Origin: Phytohabitans aurantiacus
GTDB taxonomy: Bacteria > Actinomycetota > Actinomycetes > Mycobacteriales > Micromonosporaceae
Length of the DNA: 64,000 nucleotides
NCBI RefSeq assembly: GCF_027923225.1
Contig: NZ_BSDI01000022.1
Span: 50,482 to 114,481 of the forward strand
Direction: 5' to 3'
How positions within the stretch are numbered: position 1 is the first letter of the stretch; each line of letters begins with the position of its first letter. Positions 49,285-59,025 of the stretch are shown here, piece after piece. The notes beneath the pieces were generated by a model. It saw only the letters and a program-made list of their open reading frames with translations, was not told the DNA's origin and made no database searches. A program made the translations under genes and the position numbers.

Positions 49285-52200
49285 GTGATGGCGGCCGCCC
49301 GGATTCTGCTGATCATGCGTACCCGGAGTTGGTTCATCGCGGGCATGATCGTGGCGTCGTCCGCGGTCGTGGTGGCCCCCGCGCAGACAGCGGTCGCCGA
49401 GCCGGCGCCGCGCGTCGTGGGCGAGGCCGAGGCCCGCACCGCCGCCGTGGCGTCGGGCCGGCGGGTCGAGGCCACCGCCTTGCGGACCGAGCGGCAGCAG
49501 GTGTTCGCGAACCCGAACGGCTCCTTCACCCTGGAGCAGTCGGTCATCCCCGTGCGGGTGCGCCGGGGCGCCGGCTGGGCGGCGGTCGACACCACGCTGC
49601 GCAGGACCGCTGACGGCATGGTCGCGCCGGGCGCGACCACCTTGGACATGGCCTTCTCCGCGGGCGGTTCGGAGCCTCTGGTACGCCTGCGGCGGGACGG
49701 CCGCGAGCTGGCGCTGCGCTGGCCGGGGCGGCTGCCTGAGCCGGTACTTCGCGGTGACACCGCCACCTATCCGGAGGTGCTGCCCGGTGTCGACCTGACC
49801 GTCCGCGCCGACGTAGAGGGGTTCTCGCAACTGCTCGTGGTCAAGTCGGCACGGGCGGCTGCCAACCCGGCGCTGTCGCGGGTGCGGCTGGGCACGGCGA
49901 CGAAGGGCCTGACCGTGCGGGCCGCGGCGAACGGCGCCCTGGCGGCCGTCGACCCGAGCGGCGCCGCGGTCTTCGAGGCGCCGACCCCGTACATGTGGGA
50001 CTCGTCGGCGGGGGTGGCCGCCCGCAAGCCGGCCGGCACGGTCCGCGCGATGCGGGTCGGCGTCAGCGCCGGTGAGCTGGCGCTGACGCCCGACAAGGCG
50101 CTTCTGACCGGTACCGGCACGAGGTACCCGGTCTACATCGACCCGTCGTGGTCGGGTTCGCGTACGGCGTGGACGCAGGTGTGGAGCAACCTGCCGACGA
50201 CCTCGTTCTGGAACGGCGCGAACGACGCCGAGGACGAGGCGCGCGTCGGTTACGACCAGAACGATGGCAAGAAGACGCGCTCGTTCTTCCGCTTCGACAC
50301 CACGGGCGTGAAGGGCAAGCACATCCTCAAGGCGACGCTGCAGACCTTCGAGGTGTGGTCGTACTCGTGTACCGCGCGTGAGGTGCAGGTCTGGGAGACC
50401 GGCGGGATCTCCTCGGCCACGACGTGGAACAAGCAGCCGAGCTGGATCGCCAAGCTGACCGCGAAGAGCTTCGCCAAGGGCTGGTCGTCGTCGAGCTGCC
50501 CGGCCGGCGGTGCGGAGTTCACCGTGACCGGCCACGTGGCCAAGGCGGCCAAGGGCGGATGGAGCTCCATCACGCAGGGGCTGCGCGCGTCGGCGACCGC
50601 CGAGTCCAACCGCGATCCGCACTCCTGGAAGCGGTTCCGCAACAACCCGTCGATCACCATCGTGTACAACACGGTGCCGGGCAAGCCGACCAACCTGACC
50701 ACCGACGGCTCCTCGACCTGTGCCACCGGCTCGGGCCGGCTTGTCATCGGCACCGCCACTCCGACCCTGCGCGCCTCGGTCAGCGACGCCGACAACGCGG
50801 TGAAGGCGCACTTCCAGTGGTGGAAGGTCGACGGCACCGCGCCGGTCGGGGAGTGGACCTCGGCTTCCGTGGCGGGCAAGAAGCCCACGACGGTGGCGAA
50901 GCCGATCCCGTCCGGTGCGTTCGCCAACGGGGCGACCGCCAAGTGGCGGGTACGCGCCGAGGACGGCACCGACAGCAGCGCGTGGAGCCCGTTCTGCGAG
51001 TTCCAGATCGACACCAGCAGGCCACCGATTCCGACGCTCACCTCGACCGCGTTCCCGGACGGCGCCGAGGGTGACGCCGTGATGGGCCGCTCGGCCAGCG
51101 TCACGATGTCCGCGAACGGCGGCACCGACGTCGCCTCGTACGAGTACGTGCTCAACGGCGACTCGACCGCCCTGAGCAAGAAGGCCACACCCGGTACGCG
51201 CGGCGGCTCGGTCACCGTGACGGTGACGCCCGACCGGTTCGTCAACTGGTTGCACGTGCGCTCGGTCGACGGCGCCGCGAACAGGTCGGCGGTGGCCACG
51301 GTGGTCTTCTACGCCGACGTACCGTCCGGCCCGACCGGGAGTTGGGCGCTCGACGAGACCGCCGACGGCCTGGTCGCCGAGGACTCCACCGCGAATGCCC
51401 GCCACGCCACGCTGGCCGGCGGTGCGACGTGGGAGGACGGCGTCGCCGGTGGCGCGCTGCGCCTGGACGGCACGACCGGGTACGCCCAGACGGCCGGCCC
51501 GGTACTGGACACGTCGGCGTCGTTCTCCGTCTCCGCCTGGGCGCGCCTCACGAGCAAGACCGGCAACCGTGCGGTGCTCAGCCAGGACGGCGCCCACCGC
51601 AGCTCCTTCTACCTGCAGTACTTCTCGGCGACCGACCGGTGGCGCTGGTCCTTCCCGGTGGCCGACAGCGTGGAGCGCCCGAGCTACGTGACGGTCGACT
51701 CCACGTCGTCGGTGCCGCTGGGCCAGTGGGTGCACCTCACCGGCGTCTACGACAGGGACGCGGGCCAGATCCGGCTCTACGTCAACGGCGCGCTCCAGGG
51801 CTCGGCCGCCTACAGCGGGGCCTGGAACGGCACCGGGCCGCTGACCATCGGCCGGGCGAAGACCACCGACGCGCTGGTCGACTTCTTCCCCGGTGACCTG
51901 GACAGCGTCGAGGTGTACGACCGGGTGCTGCTGCCCGGCGAACTGCAGCAGGTGCCCCGGCTGACCAGCCACTGGAAGCTCGACGAGACCTCGGGCACCA
52001 CCGCCGCGGACGCGGTCGGTGGGCGTACCGCAACGTGGTCGGCCAGCGGCGTGTCCCGTACCACCGGCGTCAGCGGCAACGGGGTGGCCGTCAACGGGAC
52101 CGCGGGCGTGCTCACCACCGCGACGCCCGCGGTGCGCACCGACAGCAGCTTCTCGGTCAGCGCGTGGGTACGCCCGGACGCGCTGGGCAAGAACGGGATC

Positions 52201-52620
52201 GCGGTCAGCCAGTTGGGTGGCGCGGTCGGCGGGTTCAACCTCGGCTGGGCGTGGGATCCCGACTACTCCGCGTACCTGTGGTCGATCCGCACCTCGTCGA
52301 ACGACGCCTCCGGCGCGGCGCTGCGCGAGGCATCGGACCTGTTCGACGTGCCCACGGCCGGCACGTGGGCGCATCTGGTGGCCGTGTACGACGCGGAGGC
52401 GCACAAGCTGCGGCTCTATGTGGACGGTCAGGCCGTCGACGAGACGTACCACGCCAGCTCGTGGAACGCCGGCGGCAGCGTCCTGCTGGGGCGCGGCCAG
52501 GCGCCGAACGTGACGTTCTCGCAGTACCTGACGGGCGGCATCGACGACGTCCGGACGTACACGGGTGTCCTGAGCGACCAGGAGATCTTCGACATCTACA
52601 CCGCTATCGCGGCCGCGTGA
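49285..52620 (+). CDS. Secreted DNRLRE/LamG-domain wall protein
   Basis: The 1111-residue protein starts at GTG 49285 (GGAG ten bases upstream; ATG 49315 is an alternative). It has an export signal (MRTRSWFIAGMIVASSAVVVAPAQTAVA). Residues about 285-465 match a DNRLRE-like carbohydrate-associated domain (FFRFDTTGVKGKHILKATLQTFE, TTWNKQPSW, and VTGHVAKAAKGGW). Two LamG/concanavalin-like domains follow, about 680-890 and 890-1105, each with SWALDET/SHWKLDET and FSVSAWARL/FSVSAWVRP. It lies 13 bp upstream of the RHS gene, forming an operon. Such LamG proteins commonly accompany actinobacterial RHS proteins and may tether or escort them at the cell surface. Confidence 0.85.
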   Translation: MMAAARILLIMRTRSWFIAGMIVASSAVVVAPAQTAVAEPAPRVVGEAEARTAAVASGRRVEATALRTERQQVFANPNGSFTLEQSVIPVRVRRGAGWAAVDTTLRRTADGMVAPGATTLDMAFSAGGSEPLVRLRRDGRELALRWPGRLPEPVLRGDTATYPEVLPGVDLTVRADVEGFSQLLVVKSARAAANPALSRVRLGTATKGLTVRAAANGALAAVDPSGAAVFEAPTPYMWDSSAGVAARKPAGTVRAMRVGVSAGELALTPDKALLTGTGTRYPVYIDPSWSGSRTAWTQVWSNLPTTSFWNGANDAEDEARVGYDQNDGKKTRSFFRFDTTGVKGKHILKATLQTFEVWSYSCTAREVQVWETGGISSATTWNKQPSWIAKLTAKSFAKGWSSSSCPAGGAEFTVTGHVAKAAKGGWSSITQGLRASATAESNRDPHSWKRFRNNPSITIVYNTVPGKPTNLTTDGSSTCATGSGRLVIGTATPTLRASVSDADNAVKAHFQWWKVDGTAPVGEWTSASVAGKKPTTVAKPIPSGAFANGATAKWRVRAEDGTDSSAWSPFCEFQIDTSRPPIPTLTSTAFPDGAEGDAVMGRSASVTMSANGGTDVASYEYVLNGDSTALSKKATPGTRGGSVTVTVTPDRFVNWLHVRSVDGAANRSAVATVVFYADVPSGPTGSWALDETADGLVAEDSTANARHATLAGGATWEDGVAGGALRLDGTTGYAQTAGPVLDTSASFSVSAWARLTSKTGNRAVLSQDGAHRSSFYLQYFSATDRWRWSFPVADSVERPSYVTVDSTSSVPLGQWVHLTGVYDRDAGQIRLYVNGALQGSAAYSGAWNGTGPLTIGRAKTTDALVDFFPGDLDSVEVYDRVLLPGELQQVPRLTSHWKLDETSGTTAADAVGGRTATWSASGVSRTTGVSGNGVAVNGTAGVLTTATPAVRTDSSFSVSAWVRPDALGKNGIAVSQLGGAVGGFNLGWAWDPDYSAYLWSIRTSSNDASGAALREASDLFDVPTAGTWAHLVAVYDAEAHKLRLYVDGQAVDETYHASSWNAGGSVLLGRGQAPNVTFSQYLTGGIDDVRTYTGVLSDQEIFDIYTAIAAA

Positions 52621-52633
52621 CGGGGGACGCCTC

Positions 52634-55600
52634 ATGAAAAAGTGGATCGCATCGGTGACCGCGGCGGTGATGGCGGCCAGTCTCCTGATCGCCACTCCCG
52701 TTGCCGCGAAGCCCGCACCATGGCGGGCGCCCGCCATCCAGAACGAGAAGTCGGTGCCGGTCAAGGACTTCGTGCCGCGCGGCCAGCGTGCCAAGCCGGC
52801 GGCAGCAGCGAAGCCGGCGACGGTGGCCTGGCCGGCGCCCGGCGACGCGTCGGTGTCCCTGAGCCGTTCCCGTACCAGGGCCGGGAAGCTGCCGGTCTCG
52901 CTCGCCGCGGCTAGCGCCGGCACGGCGAAGGTGCGCGTGCACGACCGGCTGGCCGCCGAGAAGGCCGGCGTCTCCGGCCTGCTGTTCACTGTGGACGCCG
53001 GGGCCGCGCGCTCGCCGATGTCCGTCGAGGTGGACTACTCGTCGTTCCGGCACGCGTACGGCGGCGACTGGGCGTCGCGGCTGCGCCTGGTGGCGTTGCC
53101 GGCGTGCGCGCTGTCCACTCCGGACCGCGCCGAGTGCCGCACGGCCACACCGCTGCCGACGACCAACGAGGTCCGCTCGGGCACCCTGAGCGCGAACGTG
53201 GCCGCCGGCGCCGCCACCGTGCTCGCCGCCGCGGCGGCCCCGTCGGGCAGCGCGGGAGACTACAAGGCGACCGCCCTGTCGCGCTCGTCGTCGTGGGAGG
53301 TCGGCGGCGCGGCCGGCGACTTCTCCTGGTCGTACCAGATGGACACGCCACCGGCGTTCGGCGGCCCCGCGCCCGACCTGGACCTGCGGTACAACTCCAG
53401 CGCGGTCGACGGCCGCACCGCCAGCACCAACAACCAGACGTCCTGGGTGGGCGAGGGCTGGGACCTGACCGAGGGCTTCGTCGAGCGGCGCTACAAGTCC
53501 TGTTCGGACGATGTCACGACCACGACCAAGCCGTACGACCTGTGCTGGGAGACCGACAACGCGTTCCTCAACCTGGGTGACAAGACCGCCGAGCTGGTCA
53601 AGGACGCCAGCAGCGGCACCTGGAAGCTGCGCAACGACGACGGGTCCAAGGTGGAGCGGCTGACCGGCGCCACCAACTGGGACAACGACGGCGAGTACTG
53701 GAAGCTGACCACCACGGACGGCACGCAGTACTTCTTCGGCATGCACCGGCTGCCCGGCTGGACCGACGGCGCGGCGGTGACCCAGTCGGTGTGGACCGCG
53801 CCGGTCTACGGCAACGACTCCGGCGAGCCGTGCCACGCCACGACGTTCGCCGCCTCGCACTGCACGCAGGCCTGGCGGTGGAACCTCGACTACGTGGTCG
53901 ACCCGAACGGCAACGCGATGTCGTACTGGTACTCGAAGGAGTGGAACTACTACGGCCGCAACCGCGTCGCCACCGACGACACCGCGTACGTGCGCGGCGG
54001 CTACCTGAGCCGGATCGACTACGGTCAGCGTTCGGACACCGTCTACAGCGCGGCGGCGCCGGCGCAGGTGGTCTTCGGCGTGGAGGAGCGGTGCGCGGCG
54101 GGCGCGACCTGCGGCACGGCGACCATCACGAAGGACACCGCGAAGAACTGGCCGGACGTGCCGTACGACCAGAACTGCAACGAGGGCGCGACCTGTACCG
54201 ACCTGTTCGCGCCGACGTTCTGGTCGCGCAAGCGGCTCAAGACGGTGACGACGCGGGTCCTGGTCTCCGGCACCACGTACAAGGACGTCGACGCCTACAC
54301 CCTCGGGTACGCGTTCCGGGAGCCCGGCGACGGCACCTCGCAGCAGCTGTGGCTGTCGTCGATCGCGCATAGCGGCAAGGTGGGCGGCACCGCGCCGGTG
54401 CCCTCGGTCACCTTCGAGGGCACGCAACTGGAGAACCGGGTCGACGCCGAGGAGGGCATCCCGCCGATGTACCGGTGGCGCCTCACCGACGTGTACGACG
54501 AGTTCGGCGGGCACGTGCGGGTGAACTACTCGGGCAAGGAGTGCGCGCGGGCGAGCGTGCCGGCGCCGGACTCGAACACCAAGCGGTGCTTCCCCCATTA
54601 CTGGACGCCGGAGGGCGCCAGCGCGCCGAAGCTCGACTGGTTCCACAAGTACGTCGCGGTGCAGGTGTTGCAGGACGACCAGTCCGGGGTGGCAGGGATC
54701 GAGCAGACCGACTACGAGTACGTGGGCGGTGGCGCGTGGCGGTACGACGACAACGAGTTGACGCCGGCCAAGTACCGGACGTGGAGCGAGTGGCGCGGGT
54801 TCGCGCGGGTCAAGGTGACGCATGGCGCGCCGGGCGACGTGCGTTCCCAGACCGAGACGCTGTACTACCGGGGCATGGACGGCGACAAGCTATCCAGTGG
54901 TACCCGTAGCGCGTCGCTGACCGACTCCGAAGGCGTGGCGGTCACGGACCACGAAGCGCTCGCCGGACAGCCCCGCGAGCTCATCACCTACAACGGGCCG
55001 GGCGGCGCGGTGCTCGACGGGGAGATCCGCGACTACTGGATCTCGGCGGCCACCGCGACGCGCGGCTCCACCAAGGCGTACCTGAGCGACGTGTCGAAGA
55101 AGCGCAACCGGCTCGCGCTCGCCGCGGGTGGCTGGCGCCGCACCGAGGAGCAGACCTCGTACGACTCGTACGGCCTGCCGATCCAGGCCAACGACCTGGG
55201 CGACACGTCGAGGAGCGACGACGACGAGTGCGTGCGCACGACATACACCACAAGGGACACCACGAGGTGGCTGATCGCGTTCCCGGCGCGGGAGGAGCGG
55301 GTCTCGGTGGCCTGTGCGGCGACACCGTCCCGCCCGGGCGACGTGCTCTCGGACGTGCGCACGTTCTACGACGGCTCGACCACCGCGGGTGCCGCGCCGA
55401 CCAAGGGTGACGAGACGCTGACCCAGGAGCTGGCCTCGTACTCGGGCACCACGCCGGTGTACGTGCAGTCGACCCGGGCGACCTACGACATCTACGGCCG
55501 CACGCTGGACAGCTTCGACGCGCTGGACCGCAAGACCAGTACCCGGTTCACGCCGCCGACCGGCGGCCTGGCGACCAGCAGCACCCTCACCAACCCGCTC

Positions 55601-58600
55601 GGGCACGTGGTCACCACCACGTACGAGACGGCGTGGGGCGAGGAGACCTCCATCGTGGACGCCAACGGGCGGCGCACCGACCTCACCTACGACCCGCTCG
55701 GCCAGGTGACCGCCGTGTGGCTCGCCGACCGGTCCAAAGCGGACGGCCAGACGCCGAACGAGAAGTACACGTATCTCGTGCGCACCGGCGCGCCCAGCGT
55801 CATCACCACCGAGGCGGTGCGCGACGACGGCGGGTACGACGCCGAGTACGAGTTCTTCGACGGCAGGCTGCGGCAGCGCCAGACCCAGAAGCCGGCACCC
55901 GACGGCGGCCGGGTCGTCACCGACACCTTCTACGACTCGCGTGGCCTGAAGGCCAAGACGAACGATGTGTACTGGAACGAGGGGACGGCGGGCACCACGC
56001 TCGCCACGGTCACCGACAACACGGTGCCGGCGCAGACCGTCTACGTCTACGACGGCGACGAGCGGGAGACGACCGAGATCTTCCGCTCCTACGGCACCGA
56101 GAAGTGGCGGACGCTGACCACGTACGGCGGCGACCGGGTCTCCGTCATCCCGCCCGCCGGCGGCACCGTCACCACGACGATCAGCGACGCCGCCGGCAAG
56201 ACGACCGAGCTGTGGCAGCACACCGGGGCGACCACGGCCAGCGGGTACGACGCGACGAAGTACACGTACAACCGCGCCGGTGAGATCGCGAGCGTCACGG
56301 ACGCGGCGGGCAACGTGTGGAAGTACGGCTACGACCTGCGCGGCCGCAAGACCAGGGACGAGGACCCGGACAAGGGCGTCACGACGTACACGTTCGACAA
56401 CGCCGACCAGGTGCTCACCGCGACCGACGCGCGCACCAGGACGCTCGCGTTCAGCTACGACGCGCTGGGCCGGCGCACGGCCATCCACGAGGGTTCGACG
56501 TCCGGGACGAAGCTGTCCGAGTGGACGTACGACACGCTCGTGAAGGGCAAGCTCACCTCGTCCACCCGGTACGTGAACGGCAGCGCCTACACCACCGCGG
56601 TCAACGCCTACGACCCGATGTACCGCTCGCTGGGCTCGACGGTGTCGATCCCGGCGGCGGAAGGCGCGCTCGCCGGCAGCTACCGGGTCAACAACGGGTA
56701 CACCGACACCGGCCAGCCGCTGCTCGTCAGCTACCCGGCGGCCGGCGGCCTGGCGGCGGAGACGCTGCGGTACGGCTACGACGCCCACGACCGGCTCGTC
56801 ACCGCCCAAACAGGACTGTCCACGTTGCTCACCGGCACGACGTACACGCCGTACGGTGAGCCGGCGCAGTACACGCTGCAGGCGGTCACGGGTAAGCAGA
56901 TGGTGCAGACGCTCATGTACGACGACGCGACGCGCAAGCTCAGCCGGACCATCGTCGACCGGAACGTCTCGCCCACCCGCCTGGCGGACGTGAACTACAG
57001 CTACGACGCGGCGGGCAACGTCACGAAGATCGCCGACGGGTCTGACGTGCAGTGCTTCACGTACGACTACCTGAAGCGGTTGTCGAGCGCGTGGACGGCG
57101 ACGAACCAGTGCGCCACCGGCCCGAGCGCGTCTGTCCTGGGTGGACCGGCGCCGTACTGGCAGGCGTGGACGTACGACAAGACCGGCAACCGGCTGACGG
57201 AGACCGACCACAAAGCCAACACCACCAGCGGCTACACCTACCCGGCCGCCGGCGGGATCCGGCCGCACGCGCTCACGAGCGTCACCACCAACGGTCAGAC
57301 CTCCAGCTACGGCTACGACGCCGCCGGCAACACCACCACGCGGCCGGGGCAGGCCCTCACATGGGACGCCGAGGGGCACCTGGCCACGGTGACGGAGAAC
57401 GGTAAGACGTCCGAGTTCCTGTACGACGCGGAGGGCAACCGGCTGCTCCGCAAGGACGCCGACAAGGTGACCCTCTACACGGAGGGCACCGAGCTGGAGC
57501 TGACGAAGGCGACCAACGCGGTCGAGGCGACCCGGTTCTACCAGCTGGGCGGCGTGACGGCGGTGCGCTCCACGGGCGGCGGCCTGTCGTTCGAGGCCAA
57601 GGACCGGCTGGGCACGGCCCAGCTCTCCGTCGACGCGGACGACCTGGCGGTGACGCAGCGGCGGTTCCTGCCGTTCGGCGAGCAGCGCGGCGCGGCACCG
57701 GCGAGCTGGCCGACGGAGAAGGGCTACATCGGCGGCACCGTCGACGAGACCGGCCTGACCCACCTCGGCGCCCGGGAGTACGACCCGGACCTCGGGCGGT
57801 TCATGTCGGTCGACCCGGTGATCGACCACAACGACCCGCAGCAGATGAACGCGTACGCGTACTCGAACAACACCCCCGTCACCTTGCACGACCCCGATGG
57901 CCGGTGGGCGGTGCTGCCGGGCGGTCACTACTGCGACGGCTGCAGCGGCGACTACGTCCACAAGCCTTCCAAGTCGAAAAAGAAGAAGGCGAAGAAGAAG
58001 AGCAGCAAGCGGACGACGTACTACTGCGACAGCTGCAACTACTACAAGCAGCGGCCCGCCAAGAAGGTGTACCCGGGCGACCTGCGCGCGCACGACAACC
58101 GGATCGCGGCCGAGGCGCGCCGGCTGGCCCGGGAGTACGCCGCGAAGAAGGCCCGCGAGGAGGCGGCCAAGAAGGCCAGGCAGGCCGCGAAGAAGGCGGC
58201 TCAGAAGAAGTGGAACGCCTGCGTGGCCCAGTACGGCGCGCAACGCTCGGCGAAGTGCGGCAGCCGCCCCATCGCGGCCAAGTCGAGCGGCGGCGGCATC
58301 CTCGACCACCTCAAGAAGCGCCTCTTCTCCGAGTGGTCGCTGTGCCAGGGCCACAACTGCACGAAGATCAAGATCCAGGACGGCAAGTTCCGCTTCGGTA
58401 TCGCCCGGCAGCTGAAGTCGTCGACACCCGGCATCGACACGCTGTTTCCGAACTTCGGCTACTCGGCGAAGGCCGGCAACCGCGAGAAGCAGAGCATGTC
58501 GATCACGGTCGGCCGGTACTCGGTCGGCTGGGGCGTCAAGGACAACGGCCTGATCAACTTCAACGACTGGGAGGTCAAGGTCTCCACCAATCCCAAGGGA

Positions 58601-58666
58601 GGCTGGTTCGGGCCACGGGAGATCAACGTCTCGTTCACCCGCTCCCTGTTCGAGTACTTCCCCTGA
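52634..58666 (+). CDS. Secreted RHS/YD-repeat polymorphic-toxin-like protein
   Basis: The 2010-residue protein has a Sec signal (MKKWIASVTAAVMAASLLIATPVAA). A long region of YD repeats follows (for example YDPLGQVTAVW, YDLRGRKTRDEDPDKGV, YDAAGNTTTRPG, roughly 840-1610). The RHS-associated core LGAREYDPDLGRFMSVDPVI lies near residue 1715 and ends in HDPDGRW near 1757. After the core comes a 250-residue variable tail with two CxxC pairs (CDGC, CDSC), Lys-rich blocks, a helical Ala/Lys segment, and a beta-rich end (QSMSITVGRYSVGWGVKDNG). The tail is the expected toxin or effector position but matches no toxin I know. No immunity gene follows. Confidence 0.9.
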   Translation: MKKWIASVTAAVMAASLLIATPVAAKPAPWRAPAIQNEKSVPVKDFVPRGQRAKPAAAAKPATVAWPAPGDASVSLSRSRTRAGKLPVSLAAASAGTAKVRVHDRLAAEKAGVSGLLFTVDAGAARSPMSVEVDYSSFRHAYGGDWASRLRLVALPACALSTPDRAECRTATPLPTTNEVRSGTLSANVAAGAATVLAAAAAPSGSAGDYKATALSRSSSWEVGGAAGDFSWSYQMDTPPAFGGPAPDLDLRYNSSAVDGRTASTNNQTSWVGEGWDLTEGFVERRYKSCSDDVTTTTKPYDLCWETDNAFLNLGDKTAELVKDASSGTWKLRNDDGSKVERLTGATNWDNDGEYWKLTTTDGTQYFFGMHRLPGWTDGAAVTQSVWTAPVYGNDSGEPCHATTFAASHCTQAWRWNLDYVVDPNGNAMSYWYSKEWNYYGRNRVATDDTAYVRGGYLSRIDYGQRSDTVYSAAAPAQVVFGVEERCAAGATCGTATITKDTAKNWPDVPYDQNCNEGATCTDLFAPTFWSRKRLKTVTTRVLVSGTTYKDVDAYTLGYAFREPGDGTSQQLWLSSIAHSGKVGGTAPVPSVTFEGTQLENRVDAEEGIPPMYRWRLTDVYDEFGGHVRVNYSGKECARASVPAPDSNTKRCFPHYWTPEGASAPKLDWFHKYVAVQVLQDDQSGVAGIEQTDYEYVGGGAWRYDDNELTPAKYRTWSEWRGFARVKVTHGAPGDVRSQTETLYYRGMDGDKLSSGTRSASLTDSEGVAVTDHEALAGQPRELITYNGPGGAVLDGEIRDYWISAATATRGSTKAYLSDVSKKRNRLALAAGGWRRTEEQTSYDSYGLPIQANDLGDTSRSDDDECVRTTYTTRDTTRWLIAFPAREERVSVACAATPSRPGDVLSDVRTFYDGSTTAGAAPTKGDETLTQELASYSGTTPVYVQSTRATYDIYGRTLDSFDALDRKTSTRFTPPTGGLATSSTLTNPLGHVVTTTYETAWGEETSIVDANGRRTDLTYDPLGQVTAVWLADRSKADGQTPNEKYTYLVRTGAPSVITTEAVRDDGGYDAEYEFFDGRLRQRQTQKPAPDGGRVVTDTFYDSRGLKAKTNDVYWNEGTAGTTLATVTDNTVPAQTVYVYDGDERETTEIFRSYGTEKWRTLTTYGGDRVSVIPPAGGTVTTTISDAAGKTTELWQHTGATTASGYDATKYTYNRAGEIASVTDAAGNVWKYGYDLRGRKTRDEDPDKGVTTYTFDNADQVLTATDARTRTLAFSYDALGRRTAIHEGSTSGTKLSEWTYDTLVKGKLTSSTRYVNGSAYTTAVNAYDPMYRSLGSTVSIPAAEGALAGSYRVNNGYTDTGQPLLVSYPAAGGLAAETLRYGYDAHDRLVTAQTGLSTLLTGTTYTPYGEPAQYTLQAVTGKQMVQTLMYDDATRKLSRTIVDRNVSPTRLADVNYSYDAAGNVTKIADGSDVQCFTYDYLKRLSSAWTATNQCATGPSASVLGGPAPYWQAWTYDKTGNRLTETDHKANTTSGYTYPAAGGIRPHALTSVTTNGQTSSYGYDAAGNTTTRPGQALTWDAEGHLATVTENGKTSEFLYDAEGNRLLRKDADKVTLYTEGTELELTKATNAVEATRFYQLGGVTAVRSTGGGLSFEAKDRLGTAQLSVDADDLAVTQRRFLPFGEQRGAAPASWPTEKGYIGGTVDETGLTHLGAREYDPDLGRFMSVDPVIDHNDPQQMNAYAYSNNTPVTLHDPDGRWAVLPGGHYCDGCSGDYVHKPSKSKKKKAKKKSSKRTTYYCDSCNYYKQRPAKKVYPGDLRAHDNRIAAEARRLAREYAAKKAREEAAKKARQAAKKAAQKKWNACVAQYGAQRSAKCGSRPIAAKSSGGGILDHLKKRLFSEWSLCQGHNCTKIKIQDGKFRFGIARQLKSSTPGIDTLFPNFGYSAKAGNREKQSMSITVGRYSVGWGVKDNGLINFNDWEVKVSTNPKGGWFGPREINVSFTRSLFEYFP

Positions 58667-58764
58667 CGCGGGGCGGTCCGCGGGGAGGTTGTGTGGCCGC
58701 GGAGGGTGAGGCCGCGGGAGCAACGGGCACCGCGCACGGCGGACGCCGCGGTAGCTCAAGGCCA

Positions 58765-59025
58765 ATTCGAGTCGCTGACGGGCCAGCGCGACTACACGCG
58801 CAGGCCGAGCGGACCCGCAGCGACCTGCTGGCCTACTACGCGCAGCTGCCGCGCGGCGAAGGCTTCGGCAACGGCCGTGAGGCTCGCCGCACCTTCGAGA
58901 CGATGGTGGCCGAGCACGCGAACCGGCTGGCCCGCTCGGGTACGCACACCGCTGAGGAGCTGACCACCCTGCTGCCCGAGGACCTGCCCGACGAATGGAC
59001 CGACCGTTCAGCCGCTATGGCGTGA
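58765..59025 (+). pseudogene. C-terminal remnant of an AAA+ (CbxX/CfxQ-type) ATPase gene
   Basis: Downstream of the RHS stop an open frame ends with RSDLLAYYAQLPRGEGFGNGREARRTFETMVAEHANRLA and LLPEDLPDEW. This is the typical C-terminal helical lid (small domain) of CbxX/CfxQ/SpoVK-type AAA+ ATPases. The Walker A and B domains are entirely absent; no start or ribosome-binding site precedes it. Its last bases overlap the convergent alpha/beta hydrolase stop. It is a truncated leftover, probably from recombination behind the RHS gene. Confidence 0.75.

Noticed and set aside
49249..52989. 1246-codon reverse frame opposite the LamG gene
   Set aside because: Shadow of the forward gene: no start signal, no motifs, and composition typical of the antisense frame.
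54890..58765. 1291-codon reverse frame opposite the RHS gene
   Set aside because: Shadow frame produced by GC skew at codon position three of the RHS gene.
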